From positions 62,001-126,000 of the forward strand of contig NZ_CP054840.1 of the NCBI RefSeq assembly GCF_013363755.1: a stretch of 64,000 nucleotides of DNA. The letters are read 5' to 3'. Each line of letters opens with the position of its first letter. Within the stretch, counting starts at the first letter, position 1. A program made the translations under genes and the position numbers. Source of the DNA: Comamonas antarctica. GTDB lineage: Bacteria > Pseudomonadota > Gammaproteobacteria > Burkholderiales > Burkholderiaceae_C. Below the pieces are notes generated by a model that was not told the DNA's origin, made no database searches, and saw nothing but the letters and a program-made list of their open reading frames with translations. Shown here piece by piece: positions 1 through 9,035 of this stretch.

Positions 1-202
1 TACGCTCAGTTCGGCCTTCAGCAACCAGATGGTGGTGCTGGACGGCTCGCCCGCGCACACCGTGGGCAGCGATGGCCGCGTGACCTTCACCGCCGCCGGC
101 ACGGCCACCGTGCTGCCCGGCTACACCCACAAGATGGGCACCGGCACCTATAGCTACACCATCTTTGCCAAGCCGATGACGGTGCAGGTGGGCGCGCAGT
201 AA
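1..202 (+). CDS. C-terminal end of an unidentified protein (5' truncated by window edge)
   Basis: The frame enters from the left edge and closes with TAA at 200-202, giving a 66-residue tail. The segment is rich in Gly, Thr, Ala and Val with alternating hydrophobic residues (for example GRVTFTAAGTATVLPGY), which looks like beta structure. No catalytic motif is visible and I do not recognise the family. A strong rho-independent terminator 18 bases after the stop supports this being the true end of a transcribed gene. Confidence 0.55.
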   Translation, partial: TLSSAFSNQMVVLDGSPAHTVGSDGRVTFTAAGTATVLPGYTHKMGTGTYSYTIFAKPMTVQVGAQ

Positions 203-220
203 GCCAGGCGCCCCAAAACA

Positions 221-255
221 AAGCCTCCATGCTTTTTGGCATGGAGGCTTTTTTC
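221..255 (+). terminator. Rho-independent terminator after the truncated first gene
   Basis: A perfect 12-bp stem (AAGCCTCCATGC at 221-232 with GCATGGAGGCTT at 239-250), a 6-base loop and a run of T form a textbook terminator on the plus strand. On the minus strand the stem is followed by an A-poor sequence, so its action is probably one-way. Confidence 0.9.
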
Positions 256-307
256 TTGGAAAGGACATCTCAGCGCGGCGTGCGCACCAAGTTATCCACA
301 GCGTGGT

Positions 308-1276
308 TTAGAGCGGCGCGCAGCGCGCAAAACGCACCACCGTCACGCCGGCGCGCGCCTGGCGTACCGAGGGCATGACCAGCACGCAGTCGTCGTAGGG
401 CGTGAGCACGGGCTCGCCGTCGTTGTCGCCGATGACCGTGCCGGCCTTGGCGAAGTGCTCCAGGCCGGTGAACGGGGCGTTGAAGCGGAAAGCCGCGCTC
501 TTGGCCACCACCGGGCCGGTCACGGTCAGCGCGAGCTGGGGGGCGGGGTCGGGCAGGCGCCAGCCGGGCAGCAGGCGGTCGGCCTCGGCCTGGTCGATGA
601 CTTCGGAGGCCAGCAGGAAGCGCAGGCACTGGTCCTGGGCTATGTCGCGGCTGGCCGGGTCGCCATGGAAGCCGCACTCGACCAGCAGCGTGCGCGAGTC
701 GCCGGCTTGCTCGTCGGGCAGGCCGAAGCGGCCGTAGTCGCGCAGGCGCGTGCCGTCCTTGTGGCCCGCATCGATCACGACATGCGTGGGCGCGCCCATC
801 TGCTTGGCCAGCAGCTGGTTGCGCGGCTGCACGCCGGTCAGCAGCAGCGGCGCCGAGGGCTCGTGCATGGAGTGCAGGTCGAGCAGCCAGTCGGTCTGGC
901 GCACGAACGGGCGCAGCGCTGCGGCGCGCCGGCGCTCGTTGCTGTCGGCCGCGTCCATGCGCTCGTCGCTCCACTGCCGGTTCAGGTCTTCGTCGGTGAA
1001 GCGCGATGCGTCATGCGCATTGGCATCGAAACGGTCGAAGGCCTGCAGGTTGGCAAAAACCAGCGTCAGCGTGCCCTGCAGCGGGCGCAGGCCGGCTTCG
1101 AGCAGGCCCTTGACGGCCCAGGCGCCGCTGAGTTCGTTGCCATGCACCAGCGAGGTGATCATCACGTTGCGTCCGGGCAGGCCCGAATCGAAACGCCAGA
1201 CGCCTTCGGTGCCGGTATTGCCCGCGCGCCAGGCGCCGATGTCGGGCGCCGGCAGGTCAAATTGCAGTGTGCTCAT
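308..1276 (-). CDS. M14-family succinylglutamate desuccinylase/aspartoacylase-like hydrolase
   Basis: A 322-residue zinc-dependent amide hydrolase of the AstE/AspA branch of the M14 carboxypeptidase superfamily, which removes acyl groups from N-acyl amino acids. Visible zinc ligands are H45 and E48 (motif HGNE) and H135 (LDLHSMH). E200 (LLVECGFHG) is the likely catalytic base. The C-terminal third has the beta-rich character seen in this family. Its ATG overlaps the stop of the upstream Bug receptor by 4 bases (TCAT at 1273-1276), so the two are translationally coupled and probably handle one substrate. The exact acyl amino acid cannot be read from sequence. Confidence 0.85.
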   Translation of the reverse strand: MSTLQFDLPAPDIGAWRAGNTGTEGVWRFDSGLPGRNVMITSLVHGNELSGAWAVKGLLEAGLRPLQGTLTLVFANLQAFDRFDANAHDASRFTDEDLNRQWSDERMDAADSNERRRAAALRPFVRQTDWLLDLHSMHEPSAPLLLTGVQPRNQLLAKQMGAPTHVVIDAGHKDGTRLRDYGRFGLPDEQAGDSRTLLVECGFHGDPASRDIAQDQCLRFLLASEVIDQAEADRLLPGWRLPDPAPQLALTVTGPVVAKSAAFRFNAPFTGLEHFAKAGTVIGDNDGEPVLTPYDDCVLVMPSVRQARAGVTVVRFARCAPL

Positions 1277-2250
1277 TCTTCGATCTTGGCGAATTCAACG
1301 ATCTTGGTGTATTTGGCGATTTCGGACGCGATGTACTTGTCGGTATCGAGCTTGGCATCCGAGACCACCGAGCCGGTGGCGGCCAGCTTCTTGCGGAATT
1401 CGGCCGAGGCCAGCGTGTCGTTCAGCGCCTTCTTCAGCTTGTCCTGGATGGGCTTGGGCAGGTTGGGCGGGGCCATCAGTGCAAACCAGACGCTGATGTC
1501 GACGTTCTTGAACGCCGGATTTTCGGCGAGCGCAGGAATGTTCGGCGTGATGGCCGAGCGCTTGGCTTCGGTCGTGCCCAGCGCAATCACCTTGCCCGAC
1601 TGGATCTGCGGCAGGCCGCTGGAGAGCACGAACATGCCGTACTCGATGTTGTTGCCCACCAGGTCGGTGGTCAGGGGCGCGACACCGCGGTAGGGGATGT
1701 GCGTCATCTGCAGCTTGCCCTGTTCCTTGACCAGTTCACCGGCCAGGTGCAGCGAGGTGCCCACGCCCGAGCTGCCGTAGCTGGTCTGGCCCGGGGCCTT
1801 GGCGACCGCGGCGATGAACTCGTCGGTGTTCTTCACGCCGGCCTTTTGCGACGCCACCAGCACCAGCGGCTGCGAAGCCACCATGCCGATCGCCGTGAAG
1901 TCCTTGATCGTGTACTTCAGGCTCTTGTTGATCAGGCGCGCAATGGCCAGTTCGTTGTTCGCGCCGACCATGATGGTGTAGCCATCGGGTGCGGACTTGG
2001 CGACCTTCTGCGCGGCAATCGCGCCGCCCGCGCCACCCAGGTTCTCGATCACCACCGGCTGGCCCAGGCGGTTGGCGAGTTCGGTGCCGACCATGCGTCC
2101 CACGAGATCGGTGCTGCCGCCCGGCGGATAGCCGATGACCATGGTGATCGGCTTGTTGGGGTACGAGGCATCGGCGAAGGCCGAACCGGCTGCCAGCAGA
2201 GCGATACCGCAGGCGAGGGCAGTGCGGCGCAGGATAGAACGATTTTGCAT
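1273..2250 (-). CDS. Bug/TctC-family periplasmic solute receptor
   Basis: A 325-residue tripartite tricarboxylate transporter receptor-like protein. I chose the ATG at 2250 because it opens with a signal peptide (MQNRSILRRTALACGIALLA, cleavage near AFA-DA). A longer frame exists but its extra N-terminus looks non-coding. The family signature YPNKPITMVIGYPPGGSTD follows directly. Bug proteins bind carboxylates, amino acids or related small acids and deliver them to a TctAB membrane pair. No tctA or tctB lies in this window, so the receptor is orphan here. It sits downstream of a LysR gene and is coupled to an acyl-amino-acid hydrolase. Confidence 0.9.
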   Translation of the reverse strand: MQNRSILRRTALACGIALLAAGSAFADASYPNKPITMVIGYPPGGSTDLVGRMVGTELANRLGQPVVIENLGGAGGAIAAQKVAKSAPDGYTIMVGANNELAIARLINKSLKYTIKDFTAIGMVASQPLVLVASQKAGVKNTDEFIAAVAKAPGQTSYGSSGVGTSLHLAGELVKEQGKLQMTHIPYRGVAPLTTDLVGNNIEYGMFVLSSGLPQIQSGKVIALGTTEAKRSAITPNIPALAENPAFKNVDISVWFALMAPPNLPKPIQDKLKKALNDTLASAEFRKKLAATGSVVSDAKLDTDKYIASEIAKYTKIVEFAKIEE

Positions 2251-2353
2251 GGGACGATTCCTGGATTGAATAACGTCGAATGTAAAAAGTCCTGCGCGCT
2301 TGGCTGGTGCCATAACGGCACCAGGCCGTGCCGTTGTGGCACATCGAACGCGG

Positions 2354-3247
2354 CTAGCGTTGTGTCACACGATTCCAGAATTCCTCGGCTGCCGCGCTCA
2401 GCCGCCGCTTGGCGCGGTACATGCGCACATCGAAACGCACTTCCATGTTGCGTGTGCCGGCCAGCGCCAGGCGCCGCGCCTTGCAGTCGGCATGCACCAT
2501 CGACCAGGGCAGCCAGGCCACACCCAGGCCCTTGTGCACATACTCGTATTGCGCATCGGCCGAGTCGCATTCGAGGATGCGCTGCAGCCGCGGCGCATCG
2601 GGGTTCTGCGACAGATGGTCCTCGACCAGCCGGCCCAGCGCCATGCGGTGCGGGTAGGCGAGATAGGGCACGCTGCCGGGCGCGGCAAAGCTGTGCCGCG
2701 CCTGGCCCTCGGGGTTGGCGCGCGACACCGGCACCAGCCGGTCGCTGGCGATGTTCACGTAGCTGAACTGGCGCGCGTCCCAGCGCACGGCAATGGCCGG
2801 GTGGTGGTAGATCAGCGAGAAGTGGATTTCATCCTGCTCGAGCATGGTCACGGCCTCGTGCAGCGTGCGCGTGTAGACCGTGAGCGGGCTGGTCTGCAGC
2901 AGCGGCCCGAGGCGCAGCAGCCAGTCGGCAACGATGGTGCGCGCCAGCGTGCGGCCCGTGGCCAGCAGGATGGTCTGCGCCTGGCGCCCGGCAATGGTCT
3001 GCAGCTCCTCGTGCGACTGCGCGAGGGTGCGCGTCATCAGTTCGCAGGTCTCGAGAAAGGCCTCCCCCGCGGGCGTGAGCCGCACCGGGCTGCTGCCGGC
3101 CACGACCAGCGCCGTGCCGCTCCAGGCCTCGAGCGCGCGGATGCGGCGTCCGAACGCTGGATGCGTCACATGGCGCAGTTCCGCGGCCCGCGTGAAGCTG
3201 CGCTCCTGGGCCAGCATCAGGAAGTCTTCCAGCCACTTGATCTGCAT
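2354..3247 (-). CDS. LysR-type transcriptional regulator
   Basis: A 297-residue LysR regulator. The N-terminal winged helix (MQIKWLEDFLMLAQERSFTRAAE...) spans roughly residues 1-60. A substrate-binding domain with two alpha/beta lobes follows. The recognition helix is slightly unusual (HVTHPAFGRRIRALE in place of the common QSAVSRQI pattern), as in a LysR subgroup of Burkholderiales. It is transcribed in the same direction as the Bug receptor and hydrolase, with about 100 bases between its stop and the receptor start. It probably regulates those genes; the co-inducer is unknown. Confidence 0.9.
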   Translation of the reverse strand: MQIKWLEDFLMLAQERSFTRAAELRHVTHPAFGRRIRALEAWSGTALVVAGSSPVRLTPAGEAFLETCELMTRTLAQSHEELQTIAGRQAQTILLATGRTLARTIVADWLLRLGPLLQTSPLTVYTRTLHEAVTMLEQDEIHFSLIYHHPAIAVRWDARQFSYVNIASDRLVPVSRANPEGQARHSFAAPGSVPYLAYPHRMALGRLVEDHLSQNPDAPRLQRILECDSADAQYEYVHKGLGVAWLPWSMVHADCKARRLALAGTRNMEVRFDVRMYRAKRRLSAAAEEFWNRVTQR

Positions 3248-3317
3248 AACCAGTGCCTTGCTTAACGCAGCATGGTGTCGACCATTGCATGAATCCTATA
3301 AAACTGGCCTGCACCAG

Positions 3318-3419
3318 CCCAGGGGCAGCGAGCAAGGGCCGCCCCGCAGCGAGGCTGCCGTCCCCCTCCACCGAAGGCTGAGAGGGGGAAGCCGCGTGAG
3401 CGGCTCAGGGGGTGCTTCA
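3318..3419. repeat. C/G-rich interspersed repeat (second repeat family), copy 1
   Basis: A 100-base element lies between the LysR start and the pyrF stop. It contains paired G-rich and C-rich tracts (CCCCCTCCACCGAAGGCTGAGAGGGGG-like fold, in pieces) and the inverted words GCCGCGTGAGCGGC. A related, shorter sequence occurs at 60199-60258. It carries no open frame. It may act as a terminator for pyrF, but there is no T tract. Confidence 0.5.
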
Positions 3420-3421
3420 TA

Positions 3422-4258
3422 TCAGCGTTGCGCTTCGCGCGCCGCTTGCTGCAAGGTCTCGCGCGTCGCTTCGGCCTGCGCGCGCGCGGCCTGGGCAAAG
3501 TCGGCGCCGGACGACGCGTAGAGAATCGCGCGCGACGAGTTGACGATGATGCTGCCGTGCGCGCGCAGCCCGGCCTTGACCGTGGCCACGGCATCGCCGC
3601 CCTGCGCGCCCACGCCCGGAATCAGCAGCGGCAGCGTAGGGGCGATCTCGCGCACGCGCTCGATCTCGTGCGGGCGCGTCGCGCCCACCACCAGGCCCAG
3701 CTGGCCGTTGAGGTTCCACGGGCCTTGCGCCAGCGCGGCCACATGCTCGAACACCTTGGGGCTGCCCGGCACATCGGCCAGCGTGCGCGCCTGCAGGTCG
3801 TCGCCGCCCGGGTTGGAGGTGCGGCACAGCAGGAAGGCGCCCTTGCCTTCGTACTTCAGATAGGGCGCGACGGAATCGAAGCCCATGAACGGCGACAGCG
3901 TCACGGCATCGGCGCCATAGCGCTCGAAGGCTTCCTTGGCGTACTGCTCGGCCGTCGAGCCGATGTCGCCGCGCTTGGCGTCGAGAATCACCGGCACGTG
4001 CGGTGCCACGGCGCGCATGTGGGCCATCAGGCGCTCGAGCTGGTCTTCGGCGCGGTGCGCCGCGAAATAGGCGATCTGCGGCTTGAACGAGTTCACCAGA
4101 TCGGCGGTGGCATCGACGATGGCGGCGCAGAAATCGAAGATCTTCGAGGCATCGCCCTGCATGGCCGCGGGAAAGCGGTTGGGTTCGGGGTCGAGGCCCA
4201 CGCACAGCATGGATTGGTTTTGCGAGCCGGCGTTGCGCAGCATGTCGAGGAAAGTCAT
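3422..4258 (-). CDS. pyrF: Orotidine 5'-phosphate decarboxylase (type 2)
   Basis: A 278-residue enzyme converting OMP to UMP, the last step of de novo pyrimidine synthesis. The start [28 protein letters not shown] is typical of the longer type 2 group. The active-site motif [11 protein letters not shown] places the catalytic aspartate/lysine array at D93, K95 and D98. The phosphate loop is near [10 protein letters not shown], about residues 210-220. It stands alone on the minus strand, 74 bases downstream of pgk and separated from it by a terminator hairpin, so it probably has its own promoter in that gap or is read through from pgk. Confidence 0.95.
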   Translation of the reverse strand: MTFLDMLRNAGSQNQSMLCVGLDPEPNRFPAAMQGDASKIFDFCAAIVDATADLVNSFKPQIAYFAAHRAEDQLERLMAHMRAVAPHVPVILDAKRGDIGSTAEQYAKEAFERYGADAVTLSPFMGFDSVAPYLKYEGKGAFLLCRTSNPGGDDLQARTLADVPGSPKVFEHVAALAQGPWNLNGQLGLVVGATRPHEIERVREIAPTLPLLIPGVGAQGGDAVATVKAGLRAHGSIIVNSSRAILYASSGADFAQAARAQAEATRETLQQAAREAQR

Positions 4259-4283
4259 GGGGCGCGATTTTAAGGCCGGGATG

Positions 4284-4308
4284 CAAAAAGCCCCGGCATG
4301 CGGGGCTT
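4284..4308 (-). terminator. Rho-independent terminator downstream of pgk
   Basis: On the minus strand the stem GCCCCG / CGGGGC (4290-4306, loop CATGC region) is followed by five T (plus-strand AAAAA at 4285-4289). It lies between the pgk stop and the pyrF start. Confidence 0.8.
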
Positions 4309-4332
4309 CGAAGCAGGGCGTTGGCGCGGCAA

Positions 4333-5526
4333 TCAGCCGTTGGCGCGCTTTTCGAGGATTTCGAAGGCCGGCAGCTTCTTGCCTTCGAGCACTTCGAGGA
4401 ACGCGCCGCCGCCGGTGGAGATATAGCCGATCTGGTCTTCGATGCCGTACTTGGCGATCGCCGCCAGCGTGTCGCCGCCGCCGGCAATGCTGAAGGCCTT
4501 GGATTCGGCAATCGCCTGCGCGATGATGCGCGTGCCGTTCTCGAACGCCGCGAACTCGAACACGCCCACCGGGCCGTTCCAGACGATGGTGCCCGCGGCC
4601 TTGAGCTGTTCGGCGAGGCGCTTCGCGGTGTCGGGGCCGATGTCCAGGATCAGGTCGTCATCGGCCACCTCCGTCGCGGCCTTGATGGTCGCGGGCGCGT
4701 CGGCGGCAAAGGTCTTGGCGACCACCACATCGGTGGGAATCGGCACCTGCGCGCCGCGCGCGGCCATCGCGTCGATCACCGCCTTGGCCTGGGGCACCAG
4801 GTCGGGTTCGGCCAGCGACTTGCCGATCTTCAGGCCCGCGGCCAGCATGAAGGTGTTGGCGATGCCGCCACCGACGATCAGCTGGTCGACCTTGTGCGAC
4901 AGCGCTTCGAGAATCGTCAGCTTGGTCGAGACCTTGGAGCCGGCCACGATGGCCACCAGCGGCTGCGCGGGCGCGGCCAGGGCTTTTTGCAGCGCATCGA
5001 TCTCGGCCGACAGCAGCGGGCCGGCGCAGGCCACGGGCGCGAACTGGGCGATGCCGTAGGTCGTGCCTTCGGCGCGGTGGGCGGTGCCGAACGCGTCGTT
5101 GACGAAGATGTCGCACAGTGCGGCCAGCTTCTTCGCCAGTGCTTCCTGGTTCTTCTTCTCGCCGACGTTGACGCGGCAGTTCTCCAGCAGCACGACCTGG
5201 CCGGGCGCGACCTGCACGCCGTCGACCCAGTCCGCGACCACGGGCACTTCGCGGCCCAGCAGCTCCGACAGGCGCTTGGCGACCGGTGCGAGCGAGTCGG
5301 CGGGCTGGAACTGGCCTTCGGTCGGGCGGCCCAGATGGCTGGTGACCATCACCGCCGCGCCGGCCTTGAGCGCCATCTCGATGCAGGGCACCGAAGCACG
5401 CACGCGCGTGTCCTCGGTGATCTCACCCGCGTCGTTGAGCGGAACGTTCAGGTCGGCACGGATGAAGACGCGCTGGCCCTGGGCTTTGCCCTGGGCGCAC
5501 AGATCGGAGAAGCGAAGAATGTTCAT
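4333..5526 (-). CDS. pgk: Phosphoglycerate kinase
   Basis: A 397-residue glycolytic kinase that transfers phosphate between 1,3-bisphosphoglycerate and ADP. The ATG at 5526 gives the standard N-terminus (MNILRFSDL) before the substrate loop RADLNVPL. Other signatures are [10 protein letters not shown] (substrate binding), the hinge region, GPVGVFE and GGGDTLAAI (nucleotide-binding C-domain). Length matches the family. It is single-copy in the window, without the usual gap or pyk neighbours, and is followed by a terminator. Confidence 0.97.
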   Translation of the reverse strand: MNILRFSDLCAQGKAQGQRVFIRADLNVPLNDAGEITEDTRVRASVPCIEMALKAGAAVMVTSHLGRPTEGQFQPADSLAPVAKRLSELLGREVPVVADWVDGVQVAPGQVVLLENCRVNVGEKKNQEALAKKLAALCDIFVNDAFGTAHRAEGTTYGIAQFAPVACAGPLLSAEIDALQKALAAPAQPLVAIVAGSKVSTKLTILEALSHKVDQLIVGGGIANTFMLAAGLKIGKSLAEPDLVPQAKAVIDAMAARGAQVPIPTDVVVAKTFAADAPATIKAATEVADDDLILDIGPDTAKRLAEQLKAAGTIVWNGPVGVFEFAAFENGTRIIAQAIAESKAFSIAGGGDTLAAIAKYGIEDQIGYISTGGGAFLEVLEGKKLPAFEILEKRANG

Positions 5527-5618
5527 GGCAGCGGATTGCCTGGCAGCAGGCAGTGAGACGTTGAGGGAAAGGCGCCGACATTGTAGGGCGTGGAGTTGCG
5601 GTACGCCGCGGCCCTGCA

Positions 5619-5680
5619 CCCTTCGACAAGGCTCAGGGCGAACGGAAAAATGAACCGTTCGCCCTGAGCCTGTCGAAGGG
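5619..5680. repeat. Interspersed palindromic repeat, complete copy A
   Basis: Left arm 5619-5645 (CCCTTCGACAAGGCTCAGGG then CGAACGG) and right arm 5655-5680 are near-perfect inverted complements with a 9-base loop. This is the cleanest full copy in the window. It lies between the azlD stop and the pgk start (both minus), so it may form a large hairpin in the azlD transcript. Confidence 0.9.
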
Positions 5681-5694
5681 CCAAAGCGGCAATT

Positions 5695-6030
5695 TCACCA
5701 TCCGAGCCCGATATGCAACGGCAGGTAAACCGCCATCCCCACGACGATGGTCCCCAGAATGCCGCGCTTCCAGAAGTAATAAGCCGTGGCGCAGATCACC
5801 GCCGGCAGGCGCGCGTCGAGCAGGGTCTGGATCAGCGCGCCCTGGGTGATGACCAGCTCGGGCGCGATCACCGCCGCCAGCGCGGCCAGGGGCGCGTACT
5901 TCAGGCCGCGCTTGAGCCAGTGCGGCATCGGCACTTCGCGCTCGGGAAACATGAAGAACGCGCGCGTGATCAGCGTGATCGCGCCCAGGCCCAGGCAGTT
6001 CAGGGCAAACAGCCACCAGGAGTCCATCAT
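5695..6030 (-). CDS. azlD: AzlD-family small branched-chain amino acid export subunit
   Basis: A 111-residue membrane protein with four hydrophobic segments (roughly 5-25, 42-63, 68-86 and 92-110). The motif ITRAFFMFPERE is characteristic of the AzlD family, the small partner of AzlC. Together they form a two-component exporter for branched-chain amino acids (BrnFE type). Its ATG overlaps the azlC stop by 4 bases, as expected of partners made in equal amounts. Confidence 0.9.
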   Translation of the reverse strand: MMDSWWLFALNCLGLGAITLITRAFFMFPEREVPMPHWLKRGLKYAPLAALAAVIAPELVITQGALIQTLLDARLPAVICATAYYFWKRGILGTIVVGMAVYLPLHIGLGW

Positions 6031-6875
6031 GGGCGCGGCTCCTCGTCATCGAGCGGCAGCACCGGATTGCGCTCGCCGCGTGCCGGATCGGGCGCGCGCA
6101 GCTTCGCCGGGCCGGCGCGCCACTCGCGCAGCCGGCGTTCGGTGTTTTCCATCATCAGGCCCACGGCCACGGCCGCTGCGATCGCCGCCAGGATGTTGAG
6201 CTTGAGCGGCAGCGCAAACGCCGCCACGGCCACGGCCGCGGCCACGCCGGTCGCGCTCCAGGTGGTGCGGTCGGTGAGCATCGAATACAGCACGCCCAGC
6301 AGCGCCAGCACGCCCGCAAATCCCAGGCCCCATGACAGCGGCACCTGGTCGGCAAGAAAGATGCCGGCCACCGAGAACGCCTGCCAGACCGTCCAGTTGG
6401 TCGCGGCCGCGCCCCAGAAATACGGCAGCTGCTCCGGGCTGCGCTCGCCGCCCGGATAGCGCTTGAAGAATGCGACAAAGATCACGTCGCCGCTGAAATA
6501 GCTCAGCGCCAGACGGTGGCGGCGCGCCAGATGCGCGAAATAGCTGCGCCACATGCTGCTCAGGATCACGAAGCGCAGGTTCACGCAGAACGCGGTGAAC
6601 CACACCACCCACAGCGGCGCGCCCGCGATCATCAGCGGCAGCACGGCCAGCTGGGCGCTGCCGGCGTAGACCACGAAGGACATGAACAGCGCCATCCATA
6701 CGGACATGCCGCTCTTGACCATGGCCACGCCCGTGACCAGCGCCCAGGCGGCAATGCCCAGCGAGACACCGCTCAGGTCGCGCATGCCCAGCTGGAAGGC
6801 CGGGTCGCGCGCAATGCCCAGCGCGCGCTGCGCCAGCGCGGCGGCCTGGGCGCCGGTTGCGGAACGCTGGTTCAT
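6027..6875 (-). CDS. azlC: AzlC-family branched-chain amino acid exporter, large subunit
   Basis: A 282-residue integral membrane protein. I chose the ATG at 6875, whose 4-base overlap with the fmt stop marks the true start; upstream in-frame sequence is antisense-like and Arg-rich. The family motifs are [31 protein letters not shown] and NLRFVILSS. Several transmembrane segments follow. The hydrophilic tail from about residue 245 is rich in Arg and Pro. It pairs with azlD to export branched-chain amino acids. Being last in the def-fmt series suggests co-transcription rather than shared function. Confidence 0.9.
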   Translation of the reverse strand: MNQRSATGAQAAALAQRALGIARDPAFQLGMRDLSGVSLGIAAWALVTGVAMVKSGMSVWMALFMSFVVYAGSAQLAVLPLMIAGAPLWVVWFTAFCVNLRFVILSSMWRSYFAHLARRHRLALSYFSGDVIFVAFFKRYPGGERSPEQLPYFWGAAATNWTVWQAFSVAGIFLADQVPLSWGLGFAGVLALLGVLYSMLTDRTTWSATGVAAAVAVAAFALPLKLNILAAIAAAVAVGLMMENTERRLREWRAGPAKLRAPDPARGERNPVLPLDDEEPRP

Positions 6876-7834
6876 GGCGCGGCTTCGAGCTGCGCGCCCG
6901 GGGGCAGCGCAAAGCCATGCAGGAAGTCGCCCGCGGGCAGGCGCTTGCCGCCCGCGCGCTGCAGCTGGGTGAAGCGCATCGCGCCCTCGCCGCAGGCCAC
7001 GACCACGCCTGCGGCATCGGCGGCCAGCACCGTGCCGGGCGCGGCATCCTGCGCGCGCGGCGCGGGCCGGCCTTCCCAGAACTTGATGGTTTCGCCCTGC
7101 CACTGGCTCGCGGCGCCGGGGAAGGGCGTGAATGCGCGCACGCGCTGGTCGATGGCCGCGGCCGGCAGCCGCCAGTCGATCCAGCTCTCGGCCTTTTCGA
7201 TCTTGTGCGCGTAGGTCACGCCCTCGGCGGGCTGGGGCGTGCGCGGCAGGCCGCCGCAGGCGCTCATCTCCAGCGCCTCGACGATCAGCCGGCCGCCGAG
7301 CAGCGCGAGTTCGTCATGCAGGCTGGCGGTGGTCGCATCCGGGCCGATGGGCAGGCGCTCCACCAGGCACATGTCGCCGGTATCCAGGCCCGCATCCATC
7401 TGCATGATGGTGACGCCGGTCTCGCGGTCGCCGGCTTCGATCGCGCGGTGGATGGGCGCAGCGCCGCGCCAGCGCGGCAGCAGGCTGGCGTGGATGTTGA
7501 GGCAGCCCTTGGCCGGCGCATCGAGCACCCATTGCGGCAGGATCAGGCCATAGGCAGCCACTACCATCACGTCGGCCTGCGCGGCGGCAATCGCCTGCTG
7601 CGCCGCGGCCGCGTCTTCGGGATACTTGCCGTCGAGGCGCAGGCTGCGCGGCTGGCTCACGGCAATGCCATGCGCCTGCGCGCACTGCTTGACGGGCGAG
7701 GCCTGGAGCTTCATGCCGCGGCCCGCGGGCCGGTCGGGCTGGGTCAGCACCAGGGGCACGCGAAAGCCCGCATCGAGCAGACGCTGCAGGGCCACGCTGG
7801 CGAATTCCGGCGTACCGGCAAAGATGACGTTCAT
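6872..7834 (-). CDS. fmt: Methionyl-tRNA formyltransferase
   Basis: A 320-residue enzyme that formylates Met-tRNA(fMet) using 10-formyl-tetrahydrofolate. It begins with [16 protein letters not shown]. The catalytic residues are visible as N113 and H115 ([13 protein letters not shown]) and D151 (DTGDM). The C-terminal domain (about 205-320) is the tRNA-binding OB-like part. It lies downstream of def and a small lipoprotein gene, the usual def-fmt association: Fmt adds the formyl group that Def later removes. Confidence 0.96.
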   Translation of the reverse strand: MNVIFAGTPEFASVALQRLLDAGFRVPLVLTQPDRPAGRGMKLQASPVKQCAQAHGIAVSQPRSLRLDGKYPEDAAAAQQAIAAAQADVMVVAAYGLILPQWVLDAPAKGCLNIHASLLPRWRGAAPIHRAIEAGDRETGVTIMQMDAGLDTGDMCLVERLPIGPDATTASLHDELALLGGRLIVEALEMSACGGLPRTPQPAEGVTYAHKIEKAESWIDWRLPAAAIDQRVRAFTPFPGAASQWQGETIKFWEGRPAPRAQDAAPGTVLAADAAGVVVACGEGAMRFTQLQRAGGKRLPAGDFLHGFALPPGAQLEAAP

Positions 7835-7862
7835 GCAATCACAAGGGGAAAGGCGCGGCCTC

Positions 7863-8372
7863 TCAGTCGAGAGGGTCGCTGTCGTTGAATACTTCGTCGG
7901 TGAACATTACGCGGCGCACCACGCCCGCGGGGTCGATGTGCACATGGGCCTGGCGTGAAGCTCCATTGTCCAGCAAACGGTAGGTCCAGATGTCGCCTTT
8001 GAAGCTGGCCACACCCTCGACCAGCGCGGGCGGGCCGAACTGCTGGAGCACGCTGGCGCGCGTATCGACGTCATTGCGCAACGCGAAGAACTGCTGCATG
8101 GTCAGCACCTGCTGCACGCGCGCGAGGCGCTGCTGCGCATCGAAGTCGAAGTGGTAAACCTGCTGGCCCGCAGGCTGGCGGCTGTAGAGCAGGCGCTCGC
8201 CGCCAGCGGGCAGGGGCACGGTCAGCGTGGGCCGGCCCATGTCCTTGAGGACTTCGGCACGCGGCGTGCCGATCTTCTGCCATTCGGCAATGGCGCATCC
8301 GCTGAGCCACAGCCCGGCGACGCCCCAAACTGCCCGGCGCGCCCATTGCAACAGCACCGGGCGCAAGTCCAT
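7863..8372 (-). CDS. BamE-like outer-membrane lipoprotein
   Basis: A 169-residue predicted lipoprotein. The hydrophobic signal ends in the lipobox LWLSGC. The mature part shows the SmpA/BamE-like pattern twice: [20 protein letters not shown], later [19 protein letters not shown] with WTYRL. I took the ATG at 8372, which overlaps the def stop by one base (TGATG). A GTG one codon upstream is possible. BamE helps the Bam complex insert outer-membrane proteins, but this protein has two such modules and is probably a relative rather than BamE itself. Confidence 0.7.
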   Translation of the reverse strand: MDLRPVLLQWARRAVWGVAGLWLSGCAIAEWQKIGTPRAEVLKDMGRPTLTVPLPAGGERLLYSRQPAGQQVYHFDFDAQQRLARVQQVLTMQQFFALRNDVDTRASVLQQFGPPALVEGVASFKGDIWTYRLLDNGASRQAHVHIDPAGVVRRVMFTDEVFNDSDPLD

Positions 8373-8878
8373 CACCGGTCCTGCTTTTGCTGCTTGAGCA
8401 GCTTGGTCTTGATGCGGTTGCGCTTGAGCGGCGACAGGTATTCGACAAACACCTTGCCCATCAGGTGGTCCATCTCGTGCTGGATGCAGATGGCCAGCAG
8501 GCCTTCGGCCTCGATCTCGCGCGACTGGCCCTTTTCATCGAGCGCGCGGATCCTGACCGAGGTCGAACGCTCGACGCCGTCATAGATGCCGGGCACCGAC
8601 AGGCAGCCTTCGTCGCCGACCTGCTTGTCTTCGCTGGCCCAGAGGATCTCGGGGTTGATCAGCGTCATCGGCTGGTCGCGCTCCTCGGACACATCGATGA
8701 CCACCACGCGCTCGTGCGCGTCGACCTGGGTCGCGGCCAGGCCGATGCCCTGGGCGTCGTACATGGTGGCGAGCATGTCGGCCACCAGCGCCTGGATGCG
8801 TTCATCCACCACGGTGACCGGCTGGGCCACCTTGTGCAGGCGTGGATCGGGAAAGCAGAGGATGGGAAGAATTGCCAT
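8372..8878 (-). CDS. def: Peptide deformylase
   Basis: A 168-residue metallohydrolase removing the N-formyl group from nascent proteins. All three family motifs are present: GIGLAATQ (44-51), EGCLS (90-94, metal ligand C92) and HEMDH (134-138, two His ligands and catalytic Glu135). The ATG at 8878 gives the usual start [14 protein letters not shown]. It heads the series def - lipoprotein - fmt - azlC - azlD and is divergent from the LysM gene, with about 157 bases between the two starts for both promoters. Confidence 0.97.
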   Translation of the reverse strand: MAILPILCFPDPRLHKVAQPVTVVDERIQALVADMLATMYDAQGIGLAATQVDAHERVVVIDVSEERDQPMTLINPEILWASEDKQVGDEGCLSVPGIYDGVERSTSVRIRALDEKGQSREIEAEGLLAICIQHEMDHLMGKVFVEYLSPLKRNRIKTKLLKQQKQDR

Positions 8879-9035
8879 GGCAGCCAAGAAAATGATGTCG
8901 CTATTTTCGCCACTTTTGCGTTTATTCGCTGGGCACCGCTCCAATAATCATTGCCTGATCAAGGCCTTGCGCCGAGAATCCGTGAAGCTTTGTTACGTGT
9001 TGCCCGGCTGCGGCGAGACCAATTGAGGGAGTGAG

